A stretch of 56,488 nucleotides of DNA from an uncultured Burkholderiales bacterium (GTDB taxonomy: Bacteria; Pseudomonadota; Gammaproteobacteria; Burkholderiales; Thiobacillaceae), in assembly GCA_938038385.1 (NCBI GenBank), contig CALHRD010000007.1, positions 1-56,488 on the forward strand, read 5' to 3'. The position numbers were made by a program, and so were the translations under genes. Within the stretch, counting starts at the first letter, position 1. Every line of letters starts with the position of its first letter. This document shows, piece by piece, positions 8,098-18,200 of the stretch. Below the pieces are notes generated by a model that was not told where the DNA came from, searched no databases, and saw nothing but the letters and a program-made list of their open reading frames with translations.

Positions 8098-9411
8098 TCA
8101 GGACGCGGGCGGTTGTCGGGACGTTGTCCGCGTATTCGTTGCGTCGACCCCGATGTGCAGATGCACATGGGCCTCTGTGCCCCCGCCAGGTCGCGGTGAC
8201 AGTTCCAAACCGCCTCCCAGCCTGTCCAGGGCGGCCGCCGCCAGTTGCAGTCCCACCCCCCAGCCCTCCTCCTTGGCCGCCTGCGCCTCCAGGCCGGGAC
8301 CGCGGTCCAGTACCCTGAAATCGATGCCGCCATCCGACCACGCCAGCTCCAGCGCCACGGCCTCGGGCGAACAGTCGGCGGCGTTGTTGAGCAGGGTGAT
8401 CAGACAGGACGCCAACAATGGGTCATCGGCAATGGCCGGACCGGGTGGATGCCCCGACACCCTGATCGATACACGGGTTTGGGGGCGCATCAGCTGCCAA
8501 TGTTCCACCAGCTCGGCGAGCCAGGCATCGACCGGCCGCCGCGGCAGTGGCTCGGTGCGTGCCCTGGCCGCGAAGGCGCGCAGCCGATCCAGCACCGCCC
8601 GCATGCGTGCGGACTGACCGGTCATGACCGCCAGGATAGGCGCCAGCTCCTCGTCATTGGCATATTCGCTGCGCAGGGTCTCCAGCTCCAGTCCCAGGGT
8701 GGACAGAGGCGTGGCCAGATCGTGCGCCGCCGCCGCCGCCTGCATGCCGAGGGCAAAGAGCTGCTCGTCGCGCAAGGCAGCCTCCCTGGCCTCGGCCAGT
8801 GCCCGGTCGCGCGCGCGCAGGTCCGCCCGGAGGCGCACGACGAAGGCCGCCACCAGGGCAGCGGTGAACAGGAAGCTCAACCACATGCCCGTCAGGTGTA
8901 GATTGCTGGCCTCGCGGTCGGTCATGTCCAGACGCAACGGGTGGTAATGGGTCATGAGCAGGGTGTAGAGCAGGGCCACCACCGCGGTCATCGCCCAGGC
9001 CAGGCCGGCCGGCAGCAGGGCGGCTGTCAGCACCAGGGGCAGCAGCAACAGGGAGATGAACGGATTGGCATAACCGCCGCTGAAGTAAACCAGGGCGGCG
9101 ATGATGCCGGCATCGCCGAGCAGGTGCACGAAGACTCCCTGTGGGCTCGCGTCGCCGGCAGCGATGGCCCGTGCCTGCAACAGCACCAGCAGGGCATGCA
9201 GGCCGAGCAGGGCGAGCATCGCCGTCATTGGCAACTGGATGGGGGCCAGGCCGGCCGTCAGGGCGAGGGCGAGCCCCTCGCCGGTCACCAGCAGGATGCG
9301 GGCGGCGAACAAGCGACGCAGGGCAGGCCTCGGCAGATCGCTCGCGCCGGATGGGGCGCCGTTGCCCGGCCTGGCGCCTGTATCGACCGGAAACCGTGCG
9401 AACTTGGGCAT
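8098..9411 (-). CDS. RegB/PrrB-type redox sensor histidine kinase
   Basis: From ATG 9411 the product has 437 residues. The frame is open a further 36 codons upstream, but that stretch lacks protein-like character. About six membrane helices fill residues 35-195, and the RegB quinone-binding heptapeptide GGxxNPF is present as GGYANPF (112-118). The H-box is AAAAAHDLATPLSTLG with His230. The N-box (LITLLNNAADCSPE) and G-box (GWGVGLQLAAAAL) of the ATPase domain are complete. The redox-active Cys known between the H-box and ATPase domain in Rhodobacter RegB is not seen. The only cysteines here lie in the ATPase domain. No RegA-like regulator is adjacent. It probably senses quinone-pool redox state. 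Confidence 0.85.
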   Translation of the reverse strand: MPKFARFPVDTGARPGNGAPSGASDLPRPALRRLFAARILLVTGEGLALALTAGLAPIQLPMTAMLALLGLHALLVLLQARAIAAGDASPQGVFVHLLGDAGIIAALVYFSGGYANPFISLLLLPLVLTAALLPAGLAWAMTAVVALLYTLLMTHYHPLRLDMTDREASNLHLTGMWLSFLFTAALVAAFVVRLRADLRARDRALAEAREAALRDEQLFALGMQAAAAAHDLATPLSTLGLELETLRSEYANDEELAPILAVMTGQSARMRAVLDRLRAFAARARTEPLPRRPVDAWLAELVEHWQLMRPQTRVSIRVSGHPPGPAIADDPLLASCLITLLNNAADCSPEAVALELAWSDGGIDFRVLDRGPGLEAQAAKEEGWGVGLQLAAAALDRLGGGLELSPRPGGGTEAHVHLHIGVDATNTRTTSRQPPAS

Positions 9412-9533
9412 GCTCGGTATGATCAGGGGCGGGCGTGGGGCGGGCAAGCCCGGTGCGTCAGAATGTCGCGCGCAGACCCAAGTCGGGGCGTGCAGGATAA
9501 AATTAGCTTTTCCGACCATCTGGAGATTGCATC

Positions 9534-9995
9534 ATGTTCAGACTCATGGGTGCTGTCGCACTGTCCGCCTTTCTGGTCGCCCCGGCCTGGGCCGCCGACG
9601 TCCAGGTCCGGAATGCCTGGGCGCGGGCTACCGCCCCGGGCCAACCCGCGGCCGCGGTATTCATGGATCTCGGTGCGGAGCGCCCAGCGAGCGTGATCGG
9701 GGGGGCGAGCCCCGCATCGGAGCGGGTGGAACTGCACACCATGTCGATGCAGGATGGGGTGATGGTCATGCGCCGGGTGCCGGAGATCAAGCTGGGCGCC
9801 GGCAAGACCGTGCAGCTCAAGCCTGGCGGGCTGCACGTCATGCTCATCGGCCTGAAGGCCCCGCTGCAGGAAGGTCAGACCGTACCGTTGACTCTACAGG
9901 TGCGCGATGCCGCCGGCAAAGTCGAGGAGTTGCAACTCGATGTCCAAGTGCGTCGCCAGGCCGAGCATGCCGGCGGCATGCAGCACCGGCACTGA
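9534..9995 (+). CDS. Periplasmic copper chaperone PCu(A)C
   Basis: The 153-residue protein has a signal peptide cut after APAWA (about residue 20). It shows the PCu(A)C fold with Cu(I) ligands: the His and Met of ELHTMSMQDGVMVM and the HxM of GGLHVMLIGL. A short Met/His tail (HAGGMQHRH) may add a second copper site. PCu(A)C proteins deliver copper to the CuA or CuB site of cytochrome c oxidase. The gene stands alone, divergent from the redox sensor kinase across a 122-bp gap, which suggests a link between respiratory control and oxidase assembly. The expected partner Sco is not in the window. Confidence 0.92.
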   Translation: MFRLMGAVALSAFLVAPAWAADVQVRNAWARATAPGQPAAAVFMDLGAERPASVIGGASPASERVELHTMSMQDGVMVMRRVPEIKLGAGKTVQLKPGGLHVMLIGLKAPLQEGQTVPLTLQVRDAAGKVEELQLDVQVRRQAEHAGGMQHRH

Positions 9996-10052
9996 CATCC
10001 TGCCTGCCGATCGAGAGCGGCCGCCGCGGCAGCGGCCTGCAGTGCCTGCCCC

Positions 10053-10068
10053 CACCCGCATTCGGGTG
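10053..10068. terminator. Hairpin between converging PCu(A)C and phoU genes
   Basis: A perfect 6-bp stem, CACCCG-CATT-CGGGTG, lies in the 87-bp convergent gap, flanked by C-rich and G-rich runs (CCTGCCCC on the left, GAGGGCGAGGGGG on the right) that may extend pairing. It looks like a dispersed intergenic palindrome of the type common in high-GC proteobacteria. There is no T tract. Confidence 0.4.
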
Positions 10069-10082
10069 AGGGCGAGGGGGGG

Positions 10083-10781
10083 TTACTGGATTTCTTTCTC
10101 CAGATCCTCGAGCGAGGTGTGGCGCACATCCTTGCCCTTGACCATGAACACCACGTACTCGGAGATGTTCTTGGCATGGTCGCCGATGCGCTCGATGGCC
10201 TTGACCACGAACATCAGGTCGATGAAGGTGGAGATGGTGCGCGGGTCCTCCATCATGTAGGTGATGAGGTGGCGCGTGATGAGGTGGAATTCCTCGTCCA
10301 CCTCCATGTCCTGGCGGGCCACGGCGGCGGCGGCGGAGACGTCCAGACGGGCGAAGGCGTCCAGGGATTCGCGCAGCATCTTCAGCGCCAGTCCCGCCAT
10401 GTATTTGATCTCGCTGTAACGGGGGGTGACGATGCGGTCGGTTTCGTAGACCCGCAGAGCGTAGCGGGCAATCTTGGAGGCTTCGTCACCGATGCGCTCC
10501 AGGTCGGTGATGGTCTTGATGATGGTGAGGATCAGCCGCAGGTCCGAGGCGGTGGGCTGGCGCAGGGCGATGATCTGGGTGCAGGCCTCGTCCGTGCCTA
10601 CCTCCAGGCTATTGACCATGTGGTCGGTGGCGATGACCTCCTCCGCCACCTTGACGTCGCCGTCGATCAGGGCATCGATGGCACGGTTGACCTGTTCCTC
10701 CACCAGCCCCCCCATCTCCAGCACGCGGGCCCGCACCGCCTCCAGGTCCGCGTCGAACTGCTTGTAGGTGTGTTCTGTCAT
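10083..10781 (-). CDS. phoU: Phosphate signalling protein PhoU
   Basis: The 232-residue protein consists of two PhoU three-helix bundles (about 15-110 and 120-215). It carries the acidic metal-binding motifs ERIGDEASKIARYA and ERIGDHAKNISEYV in its two halves. PhoU is the negative regulator linking the PstSCAB phosphate transporter to PhoR. Here it stands alone. No pst or phoBR gene is within the window. Its start ATG at 10781 has a good AAGGAG ribosome site. A TATAAT box lies about 40 bp upstream. Confidence 0.96.
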   Translation of the reverse strand: MTEHTYKQFDADLEAVRARVLEMGGLVEEQVNRAIDALIDGDVKVAEEVIATDHMVNSLEVGTDEACTQIIALRQPTASDLRLILTIIKTITDLERIGDEASKIARYALRVYETDRIVTPRYSEIKYMAGLALKMLRESLDAFARLDVSAAAAVARQDMEVDEEFHLITRHLITYMMEDPRTISTFIDLMFVVKAIERIGDHAKNISEYVVFMVKGKDVRHTSLEDLEKEIQ

Positions 10782-10819
10782 TCATTCGCTCCTTGTCGCC
10801 GGGCCGTGGCCCTCGGGCG

Positions 10820-10825
10820 ATTATA
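10820..10825 (-). promoter_or_regulatory. Probable -10 box for phoU
   Basis: Read on the minus strand, a perfect TATAAT lies about 40 bp upstream of the phoU ATG. No good -35 element is found 16-18 bp further upstream, and there is no Pho box. Nearby, 10848-10861 reads TTACAGTTCTGTAA, a perfect 6-bp dyad overlapping the end of the preceding gene, which could be an operator. Confidence 0.4.
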
Positions 10826-10847
10826 GCCAGGGCTGGCACGGGAAGTA

Positions 10848-11285
10848 TTACAGTTCTGTAACGAAGGGCACGGCCAGCAGACGTCCATCGATGTCCAGGG
10901 TCATCAGCCAGTCCCGGCGGCCGGAGATGCAAACCGGCAGCGTGACCCGACCGCGGAACACACCGTTCTTATCGGCATGCAGGGTGTACAGGTTGAATCC
11001 CATGTCCATGCCCTCCATGGTGAAGGTGGCCTGCACCTTGTGAGCGTCCGCGGCCCGGACCCAGACCTGGAATGGCTGCAGCACCTTCAGCTCGCCTTGC
11101 ACGCCCACGCTCACCGCCTGGCCATGCATGCGGGTCGAACAGCCGGCGGCCAGGTCGGGGCAGTCCATCACCACGGGAGGGCCGCCCTCCGGTTTCCGCG
11201 CCTGGTTCAGGTAGACCACCAGGCCGACCAGCAGCAGGATGCCCAGAGGGGCCAGGCGGAAGAAATGGCTGCGTATCGTGGTCAT
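10848..11285 (-). CDS. Membrane-anchored YtkA-like protein
   Basis: This 145-residue protein has one N-terminal membrane helix (about 10-28). A small beta-rich periplasmic domain follows, with Cys42, Cys49 and a late Cys in LPVCISGRRDW. The Met-rich EGMDMGFNLY fits the YtkA-like/FixH-like immunoglobulin-type fold seen in proteins linked to copper or respiratory assembly. It is the last gene of the argJ chain: its ATG overlaps the stop of the MutT-ThiE gene by 4 bp. The family call is by motif and size only. A metal-related role is inference. Confidence 0.65.
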   Translation of the reverse strand: MTTIRSHFFRLAPLGILLLVGLVVYLNQARKPEGGPPVVMDCPDLAAGCSTRMHGQAVSVGVQGELKVLQPFQVWVRAADAHKVQATFTMEGMDMGFNLYTLHADKNGVFRGRVTLPVCISGRRDWLMTLDIDGRLLAVPFVTEL

Positions 11286-12214
11286 GTCCAGAGACCTCTC
11301 TTCATGGCGATGCCGTGGGCGCCCGCCTGGCGGGCAGTGTCCAGGTCTGCGGCGTCGAGTCCCCCCAGGGCATAGACGGGCATGGGCCGGCTGGCCGCCA
11401 GGTCGCGGAAGCGGTCCCAGCCCAGCGGGGTGGCGCCGGGGTGGGAGGCGGTGGGCAGCACCGGACCGAGGACGACGAAATCCACGCCCAGCGCCTGGGC
11501 ACGTTCCAGCTCCGCCGCATCATGGCAGGAGGCCCCGACCCAGGGCAGATCGGGGCGCTGATCGAGGCGCATGAGCCGGGCGGCAGGCAGGTGTACGCCC
11601 GCGTCCAGCCGCCCGGCCAGGGCGAGGTCATCGTTGATCAGGAGCCGGGCGCCACAGGCACGGCAGCGCGCCGCGACCGCCTGCGCGAGGGTGGCGAGCG
11701 CCTCGGCCGGCATGCCCTTCTCACGCAATTGCAACAGCTTGAGCCCTCTCTCCAGAGCCGCTTCCAGCCGGCGCAGGAAGCTATCCACGCCCAGCTCGGT
11801 GGCGGCCGAGATGCCGTAGGTCAGGGGCAGCGCAAGCCCGCGCAGGATGGGGCCGTTGGCGGGCAGGATGGGTTCGACCGCGGGCTGCTCGGCGTGCACC
11901 CAGGCGATTGCCTGCCCCTCGTGCGGATGCGGCTCGCCGGCCCAGTCCGTGACGCGGAAGAAATGCAGCCGCACCCGGGCATGCGCGTAGTCGTAGTCGC
12001 GGGTGAGCCACGGATGGGCCCGGCGCACGGCGATGCCCAGTTCCTCCCTGAGCTCCCGGTCCAGGGCGTGGCGGGGCGTCTCTCCCGGCTCCACCTTGCC
12101 GCCGGGAAACTCCCACCAGCCGGCATAGACCTTGCCGACCGGACGGCTGGCCATGAGGAAGGCCCCGTCGGGACGTTCGATGACGGCGGCGGCGACCTCG
12201 ACGCGGTCGATCAT
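11282..12214 (-). CDS. mutT: MutT-type Nudix hydrolase fused to thiamine-phosphate-synthase-like domain
   Basis: The 310-residue product starts at ATG 12214, which overlaps the stop of the DUF815 gene (ATGA). The frame is open upstream only because of that gene. The N-terminal half (residues 1-130) is a MutT-like Nudix hydrolase with an intact box, GKVEPGETPRHALDRELREE. It should remove 8-oxo-dGTP from the nucleotide pool. The C-terminal half (about 135-310) is a ThiE/TenI-like TIM barrel, with LKLLQLREKGMP and the phosphate-loop-like YALGGLDAADL. This fusion is known in gamma- and betaproteobacteria. Whether the barrel still makes thiamine phosphate is uncertain. Confidence 0.9.
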   Translation of the reverse strand: MIDRVEVAAAVIERPDGAFLMASRPVGKVYAGWWEFPGGKVEPGETPRHALDRELREELGIAVRRAHPWLTRDYDYAHARVRLHFFRVTDWAGEPHPHEGQAIAWVHAEQPAVEPILPANGPILRGLALPLTYGISAATELGVDSFLRRLEAALERGLKLLQLREKGMPAEALATLAQAVAARCRACGARLLINDDLALAGRLDAGVHLPAARLMRLDQRPDLPWVGASCHDAAELERAQALGVDFVVLGPVLPTASHPGATPLGWDRFRDLAASRPMPVYALGGLDAADLDTARQAGAHGIAMKRGLWT

Positions 12215-13083
12215 CGTTTGCCCTCGAGACCCTGTCGACCGACCCAGTCCATGGCGAACTGGCGGGCGGTGCGCCCCGAACGGCCGCCGCGCTGGATGGA
12301 CCACTGCAGGGCTTCTTCGCGCAGAGCTGGTGTCTTTCGGCCGCCCAGGGCCTCGACCCAGCCGGCGACGATGTCCAGATAGGCATCCTGGTCGAAGGGG
12401 TAGAAGGTGAGCAAGAGGCCGAAGCGGTCGGACAGGCTGACCTTTTCCTCGGTGCTGTCGCCCGGACGAACCTCGCCGCCCAGGTGCAGCGCGGCGGCGT
12501 TCTCGGCGAAGTATTCCGGCATGAGATGGCGGCGGTTGGAGGTAGCGTAGATCAGCACGTTGTCGGGTAGCCCCGCCACCGAGCCGTCCAGCGCCGCCTT
12601 GAGCGGTTTGTAGGCGGGTTCATCGGCCTCGAAGGACAGGTCGTCGGTGAACAGGAGGTAGCGCCAGCGCTCCTGGATCAGGCGCTCGACGATGTGCGGC
12701 AGATCGACGAGGTCGGCCTTGTCCACCTCGATCAGGCGCAGGCCCCGTTTGGCATAACGGGGCAGGAGGGCCTTGACCAGGGAGGACTTGCCGCAGCCGC
12801 GGCTGCCGGTGAGCAGCGCGTTGTTGGCCGGCAGACCCCGCACGAACTGGCGCGTGTTGCGGTCGAGCGCCGCCTTCTGCGCGTCGAGGTGGCGCAGTCG
12901 CTCCCACGGCGGGCAGTTGAGCACGCGCACGGGTTCCAGCCAGCCCTGCAACGCCGTGCGGCGCCAGCGGCAGGCCAGGGTGGTTGCCCAGTCGACGGCG
13001 GCCGGAACGGGCGGCAGCAGCGGCTCCAGGCGCGCGAGCAAGGCCTCCGCCCGGGTCAGGAAGGCGTCCAGACGCTCGCTCAC
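12211..13083 (-). CDS. DUF815 AAA-type ATPase
   Basis: The 290-residue protein starts with GTG at 13083, overlapping the argJ stop as GTGA. Walker A is [11 protein letters not shown] (about residue 93-103) and Walker B-like [10 protein letters not shown] follows. A sensor-like stretch ([12 protein letters not shown]) and an arginine-containing C-terminal lid complete the AAA fold. DUF815 ATPases often sit beside argJ and the mutT fusion in proteobacteria, an arrangement kept here, but their substrate is unknown. The short spacing suggests coupled expression with argJ rather than a shared pathway. Confidence 0.88.
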   Translation of the reverse strand: MSERLDAFLTRAEALLARLEPLLPPVPAAVDWATTLACRWRRTALQGWLEPVRVLNCPPWERLRHLDAQKAALDRNTRQFVRGLPANNALLTGSRGCGKSSLVKALLPRYAKRGLRLIEVDKADLVDLPHIVERLIQERWRYLLFTDDLSFEADEPAYKPLKAALDGSVAGLPDNVLIYATSNRRHLMPEYFAENAAALHLGGEVRPGDSTEEKVSLSDRFGLLLTFYPFDQDAYLDIVAGWVEALGGRKTPALREEALQWSIQRGGRSGRTARQFAMDWVGRQGLEGKR

Positions 13084-14309
13084 GTGCGGTACTCGGCGTT
13101 GATCTTGACGTAATCGTAGGAGAAGTCGCAGGTCCAGACCGTGGCTGCGGCCTGCCCCCGGTCGAGTTCGATGCGCACGAGGATGTCGGACCCGGCCATC
13201 ACCCGGCGACCGTCCTCCTCGCGGTAGCCGGCGGCCCGACCGCCTTTTTCCGCCACCAGGACGTCACCCAGGTGCAGGCGCAGCCGGTTGACGTCGAGGT
13301 CGTCGATGCCGGCATAGCCGACGGCGGCCAGGATACGGCCCAGGTTCGGGTCGGAGGCGAAGAAGGCGGTTTTCACCAGGGGTGAGCGGGCCACGGCGTA
13401 GGCCACCCGCTTGCACTCCGCCTCGTCGCGGCCGCCCTCGACGCGGACGGTGATGAACTTGGTGGCGCCCTCGCCGTCGCGCACGATGGCCTGCGCCAGT
13501 GTGGTCATCACCCCGGTGACCGCCTCGCGCAACGCGGCGAAGCGTGGATCGGCGTCGTCCATGATCACCGGTGCCGCGGTCACGCCGGTGGCGATCAGGA
13601 TGCAGGCGTCGTTGGTGGAGGTGTCGCCATCGACCGTGATGCAGTTGAAGGAGCGGTTCACGCCGTGTCTGAGCATGGCCTCCAAGGCCTCGCAGGACAC
13701 CGGCGCGTCGGTGGCGACGAAGGCGAGCATGGTGGCCATGTTCGGGTGGATCATGCCGGAGCCCTTGGCGATGCCGGTGACCACGAACTCGACGCCGTCC
13801 AGGTTTACCCGGCGGGAGACCGCCTTGGGCACGATGTCGGTGGTCATGATCGCCTCGGCGGCGGCGGCCCAGTTGTCCGGTCTCAGATCGGCGAGCGCGG
13901 CGGGCAGGGCGGCGATGATCTTCTCGTGCGGCAGGGGCTCCAGGATGACGCCGGTGGAAAAGGGCAGGACCTGCAGGGCACTGACCTCGAGCAGTTCGGC
14001 GAGCGCCGTGCAGGCCGCGCGGGCACGGGCGACACCCTCGTCCCCGGTGCCGGCGTTGGCGTTGCCGGTGTTCACCAGCAGGGCGCGCACGCCGCTCTCG
14101 GCATGCAGGTGTTCGCGCGCCACGGTCACCGGGGCGGCGCAGAAGCGGTTCTGGGTGAACACGCCGACCACCTCCGAGTCGCGGGCGATCCTGATCACCA
14201 GCACGTCCTTGCGGCCCGGTTTCCTGATGCCGGCGGCGGCAGTACCCAGTTCGACGCCGGGCACGGGCAGGAGACGGGCAGGGTCGGGGGGGCTGAGCTT
14301 GACGGGCAT
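13080..14309 (-). CDS. argJ: Bifunctional ornithine acetyltransferase / N-acetylglutamate synthase
   Basis: The 409-residue ArgJ transfers the acetyl group of N-acetylornithine to glutamate, and can also use acetyl-CoA, in the cyclic arginine pathway. I chose ATG 14309 ([10 protein letters not shown]) over one seven codons earlier because GGAG precedes it at a good distance. The self-cleavage site lies in [18 protein letters not shown], where the Thr of ATML becomes the N-terminus of the beta chain. The oxyanion motif NTGNANAGTG is present. It leads a four-gene chain with the DUF815 ATPase, MutT-ThiE and YtkA-like genes, all overlapping by 4 bp. Confidence 0.96.
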   Translation of the reverse strand: MPVKLSPPDPARLLPVPGVELGTAAAGIRKPGRKDVLVIRIARDSEVVGVFTQNRFCAAPVTVAREHLHAESGVRALLVNTGNANAGTGDEGVARARAACTALAELLEVSALQVLPFSTGVILEPLPHEKIIAALPAALADLRPDNWAAAAEAIMTTDIVPKAVSRRVNLDGVEFVVTGIAKGSGMIHPNMATMLAFVATDAPVSCEALEAMLRHGVNRSFNCITVDGDTSTNDACILIATGVTAAPVIMDDADPRFAALREAVTGVMTTLAQAIVRDGEGATKFITVRVEGGRDEAECKRVAYAVARSPLVKTAFFASDPNLGRILAAVGYAGIDDLDVNRLRLHLGDVLVAEKGGRAAGYREEDGRRVMAGSDILVRIELDRGQAAATVWTCDFSYDYVKINAEYRT

Positions 14310-14379
14310 GGGCGGGCTCCGGGGTGGCACAAGCCCGCATTTTACTGGTGAGTGGCCGGGAAAGCGCTATGCTTGCCGC

Positions 14380-15204
14380 ATGAAAGCCCGCCCGCCCAAG
14401 CCGGCCGCCACGCCTGCCACCGGCCAGTCAGCCGCTGCCCGGCAAGCCGCAGGCGTGCGTCTGTCCAAGGTCATGGCCGAGCGCGGGCTGTGTTCCCGGC
14501 GGGAGGCGGACGCTTACATCGAGCGGGGCTGGGTGCGGGTGGACGGCAGGCCGGTCACCGAGCTGGGCACCCGCATCGACCCGAACGCGCGCATCACGCT
14601 GGCGCCTGAGGCGCGCGCCAGCCAGCAGAAGCGGGTGACGATCCTGCTCAACAAGCCGGTCGGCTATGTCTCCGGCCAGCCGGAGCCGGGCTACCAGCCG
14701 GCGGCCGCACTGATCGGGCCGCACAACCAGGTCAGGGCACCGGGTGATCCGCCCTTTCATCCCTCCATCCTCAAGGGTCTGGCGCCGGCCGGGCGGCTGG
14801 ACATCGACTCCACGGGGCTGCTGGTGCTGACCCAGGACGGCCGCATCGCCCGTGAGCTGATCGGTGAGGACTCGCAGATCGAGAAGGAATACCTGGTGCG
14901 GGTGCAGGGCCGCATCGTCCCGGACGGCCTCGCCCTGCTCAACCATGGTCTCAGCCTGGACGGCCGCAGCCTCAAGCCGGCCAGGGTGGAGTGGCTCAAC
15001 GCGGATCAGCTGCGTTTCGTCCTGCGCGAGGGCATGAAGCGCCAGATCCGGCGCATGTGCGAACTGGTCGGGCTCAGGGTGGTGGGGCTCAAGCGGGTCC
15101 GTATCGGTGGGGTGCGTCTGAGCGACCTGCCCCTGGGGCATTGGCGTTATCTGCGCGCGGGGGAACGCTTCGCCGAGCCGGTCAGGCCGCCAGGGCGAGG
15201 CTGA
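14380..15204 (+). CDS. RluF-like rRNA pseudouridine synthase
   Basis: The product has 274 residues from ATG 14380. The frame runs open far upstream, but only as the antisense of argJ. A basic Pro/Ala-rich leader (1-25) precedes an S4 domain ([21 protein letters not shown]) and the RluB/E/F catalytic domain. The catalytic Asp is in [13 protein letters not shown]. The end ([15 protein letters not shown] ... LPLGHWRYL) is closest to RluF, which modifies 23S rRNA position 2604 and some tRNA-Tyr. RluB or RluE identity cannot be ruled out. Its last 23 bp overlap, tail to tail, the end of the GGDEF-EAL gene. Confidence 0.85.
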   Translation: MKARPPKPAATPATGQSAAARQAAGVRLSKVMAERGLCSRREADAYIERGWVRVDGRPVTELGTRIDPNARITLAPEARASQQKRVTILLNKPVGYVSGQPEPGYQPAAALIGPHNQVRAPGDPPFHPSILKGLAPAGRLDIDSTGLLVLTQDGRIARELIGEDSQIEKEYLVRVQGRIVPDGLALLNHGLSLDGRSLKPARVEWLNADQLRFVLREGMKRQIRRMCELVGLRVVGLKRVRIGGVRLSDLPLGHWRYLRAGERFAEPVRPPGRG

Positions 15205-18200
15205 AGCGCTCCGGCGGTTCCGGCCTGCCATAGTACCAGCCCTGGGCCTGGTCGCAGCGCAGCCTGAGCAGGAAGTCCCGCTGCGCGGCTGTCTCCACAC
15301 CCTCGGCGATGACCGTGAGGCCCAGGCTGCGGCCCAGGGCGATGACCGCGGCGGCGATGGCGGCGGCCTCCTCGTCGGCAGGCAGGTCGCGCACGAAGGA
15401 GCGGTCGACCTTGAGCTTGTCGATGGGCAACCGCTTGAGATAGGCGAGCGACGAATAGCCGGTGCCGAAGTCGTCGATCGACAGCCTCACCCCCAGCCGG
15501 CTGAGTGCCTCCAGCACGCCGATGGAGGCCTCTGCCTGCCCCATGATGAAGCCCTCGGTCACCTCCAGCTCCAGATGTTCGGGGGCGAGTCCGGTCTCGG
15601 CCAGGGCCTGCTTGACCGTGGCGACGAAATCGCTGCGCTGGATCTGCGGGCCGGCGACGTTGACCGCCACCGTCCCGATGGGCAGGCCGGCGGCCAGCCA
15701 GGCGCATGCCTGCCGGCAGGCATGCTGCAAAACCCAGGCGCCGATCTCGATGATCAGGCCGGTCTCCTCGGCGATGGGGATGAAGCGCTCGGGCGACACC
15801 TGACCCAGCTCGGGGTGCCGCCAGCGCAGCAGGGCCTCCGCCCCGATCAGACGGCCGCTGGCCAGGTCCACCTGCGGCTGGTAGTGCACGGCGAGTTCAC
15901 CCCGCTGCAAAGCCTGGCGCAGCTCGGTCTCGATGCGGATGCGTTCCATGGCGCTGTGAGTCAGGGCTTCGGTATAGAAGTCATAGGCGTTGCGCCCGTC
16001 GGCCTTGGCCCGGTACATGGCGGCATCGGCATTGCGCACCATGGTCTGGGCATCGGCGCCGTCGCGCGGATAGAGGCTGATGCCGATGCTGCCGGTGATG
16101 AACAACTCACGCTGGTCGAGATGAAAAGGGGTGTCCAGTGTCTTCAACAGCTTCTGCGCCAGGTGGGCGGCGTCCTCCTCGTGGCGCAGCCCCTCCATGA
16201 GGATGATGAACTCGTCGCCGCCCATGCGCGCCACCGTGTCCTCGGCGCGGACCGCGCCGCGCAGACGTCGGGCCACCTCCACCAGCAGGCGGTCGCCGGT
16301 GACGTGCCCCAGGCTGTCGTTGATGTGCTTGAAGCGATCCAGATCGAGGAACAGCACGGCGAGCAGTCTCTGCTCGCGGCGGGCGCGCTCCAGGGCATGC
16401 TCCAGTCGGTCCTGCAGCAGTAACCGGTTGGGCAGGTCGGTGAGCGGGTCGTGCTGCGCCAGATGCGCCAGTTGCGTGCGCGACTGGACGATGTCGCTGA
16501 TGTCGGAGAACACCGAGACGTAATGTGTGATTTCGCCCGTGTCGTTGCGGACCGCGCTGATGGTCTGCCAACAGGGGTAGAGCTCGCCGTCGCGGCGTAG
16601 ATTCCAGATCTCGCCCTGCCAGTAGCCTTGCGTTCTCACCGACTGCCACAGGGCTTGATAGAAGTCGGGGGCATGCAGGCCGGAGCGCCATAGCTTCGGG
16701 GTATGGCCGATGACCTCGTCGGCGCTGTAGCCGGTAATGCGGCTGAGGGCCGGGTTCACCTCCAGGATGCGGGCGTCGCGGTCGGTGATCAGCACGGCCT
16801 CATGGGTGGACTCGATCACCCGGGCGGCCAGGCGCAATCGTTCCGATTGACGCACGCTGTCGGTGATGTCGAGCTGCGTACCCAGCAGGCGCACGGCCCT
16901 GCCGCTGTCGTCGCGGATGACCTCGGCACGCTGATGCAAAAGGCGCTCGTTGCCGTCGGCTGTCGTCACCCGGTGTATCAGGTCGAGGGGCTGAGCATTC
17001 TCGATCGCGGCCTGCAAGGCCGCCCTGAAGCGTTGCCGGTCGTCTGGATGAACCGCGGCCATGAAACTGTCGATACTGACCTCGGCGTCGCCGGGAGCCT
17101 GAGCCAGGCAGCGGTAGACCTGATCGGACCAGACGACCCGATGCGTGGCCAGGTCCAACTCCCAACTGCCCAGGTTGGCGAGGCGCTGGGCCTGATTCAG
17201 GTGCTGACTCTGACGGGCCAGATCCTCGTTCATACGGCTTAATTCGTCGTTGAGGGCGGTCTGGGCCTCGGTGCTCTGAAGCCGCCGCCAGAGGTGGGCG
17301 GTGAGCACGCCGGTGAGCAGGAGCCCCAGGGCAAGGATCCAGGCCCAGCGATGGTGGCGGAATTCAGCGTGGAAGGCGGGTGAGGGCCGGAACAGCATCT
17401 GCCAGTCCCGACCGGGTACCTGCAGCCTGACGACGTGATGTGGCCCAGCCAGCATTTCTGCCAGGGTCGGCCGCGGCGCATCGGGGCTTCGCATACGCGA
17501 GGCATGCACGTGCAACACCTGCGGGTGACCTTCGGTGTAGTCGACGACGAGGGCGTCCAGGCCGGTCGGACGGTAGCCCATGACGGCGGCATCCAGCGTA
17601 TCCCCTACCTTGAGTATGCCGACGGCAAAGCCGAGATGTGCCGCGCGGCGCTGCTCGATGGTGGCGGTCGGGGCGCCGCGGCGATAGACCGGCCGGTAGA
17701 GGACGACCGCCTGCACCCGTCCGCCGGACTGCACCAGGCTGATCTGTTCCGAGACCACCATCTCGCCCTGGTCGCGCGACCATTCCATGCTGGGGCGGAT
17801 GGATGCCCGCGACAGGGCATCGAAGCCGAGGGCCGCCTGGTTGACATTGAAAGGCTCGACGTAGTGAATGGGGAAATACTCAGGACGCTCGCCGGCGGCG
17901 ATCAGCGTCCCCTCCACGCCGCGTTCGGTGATCGTCGCGCCCGGCCGCTGGTGGCCGAGCACCGCCTCGAACGCCGGCCGCTCGGCCTGCGTCACACGGG
18001 GGAGCCATTGCAGGGCGTAGAATTCCGGGTGGGCTTGCAACGGGTTCTGGACGAAGCGCCGGAACTCGTCCCGCTCGACTTCGTGCGAGGCCGTCATGAA
18101 GCTCGCCAGGGCATCCACCACCTCCAGGCCGCGGTCGAGGCTGCGCTGGAAGCGGCCCGCCTCGTTGTCCGCGCGCCAGGCCAGTTGCCTGTCCACCTCC

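Noticed and set aside
11072-12382. 436-codon plus-strand open frame
   Set aside because: Antisense to the MutT-ThiE gene, which has an intact Nudix box.
13411-14379. Upstream extension of the pseudouridine synthase frame
   Set aside because: It is antisense to argJ and unlike any synthase. The S4 domain starts after ATG 14380.
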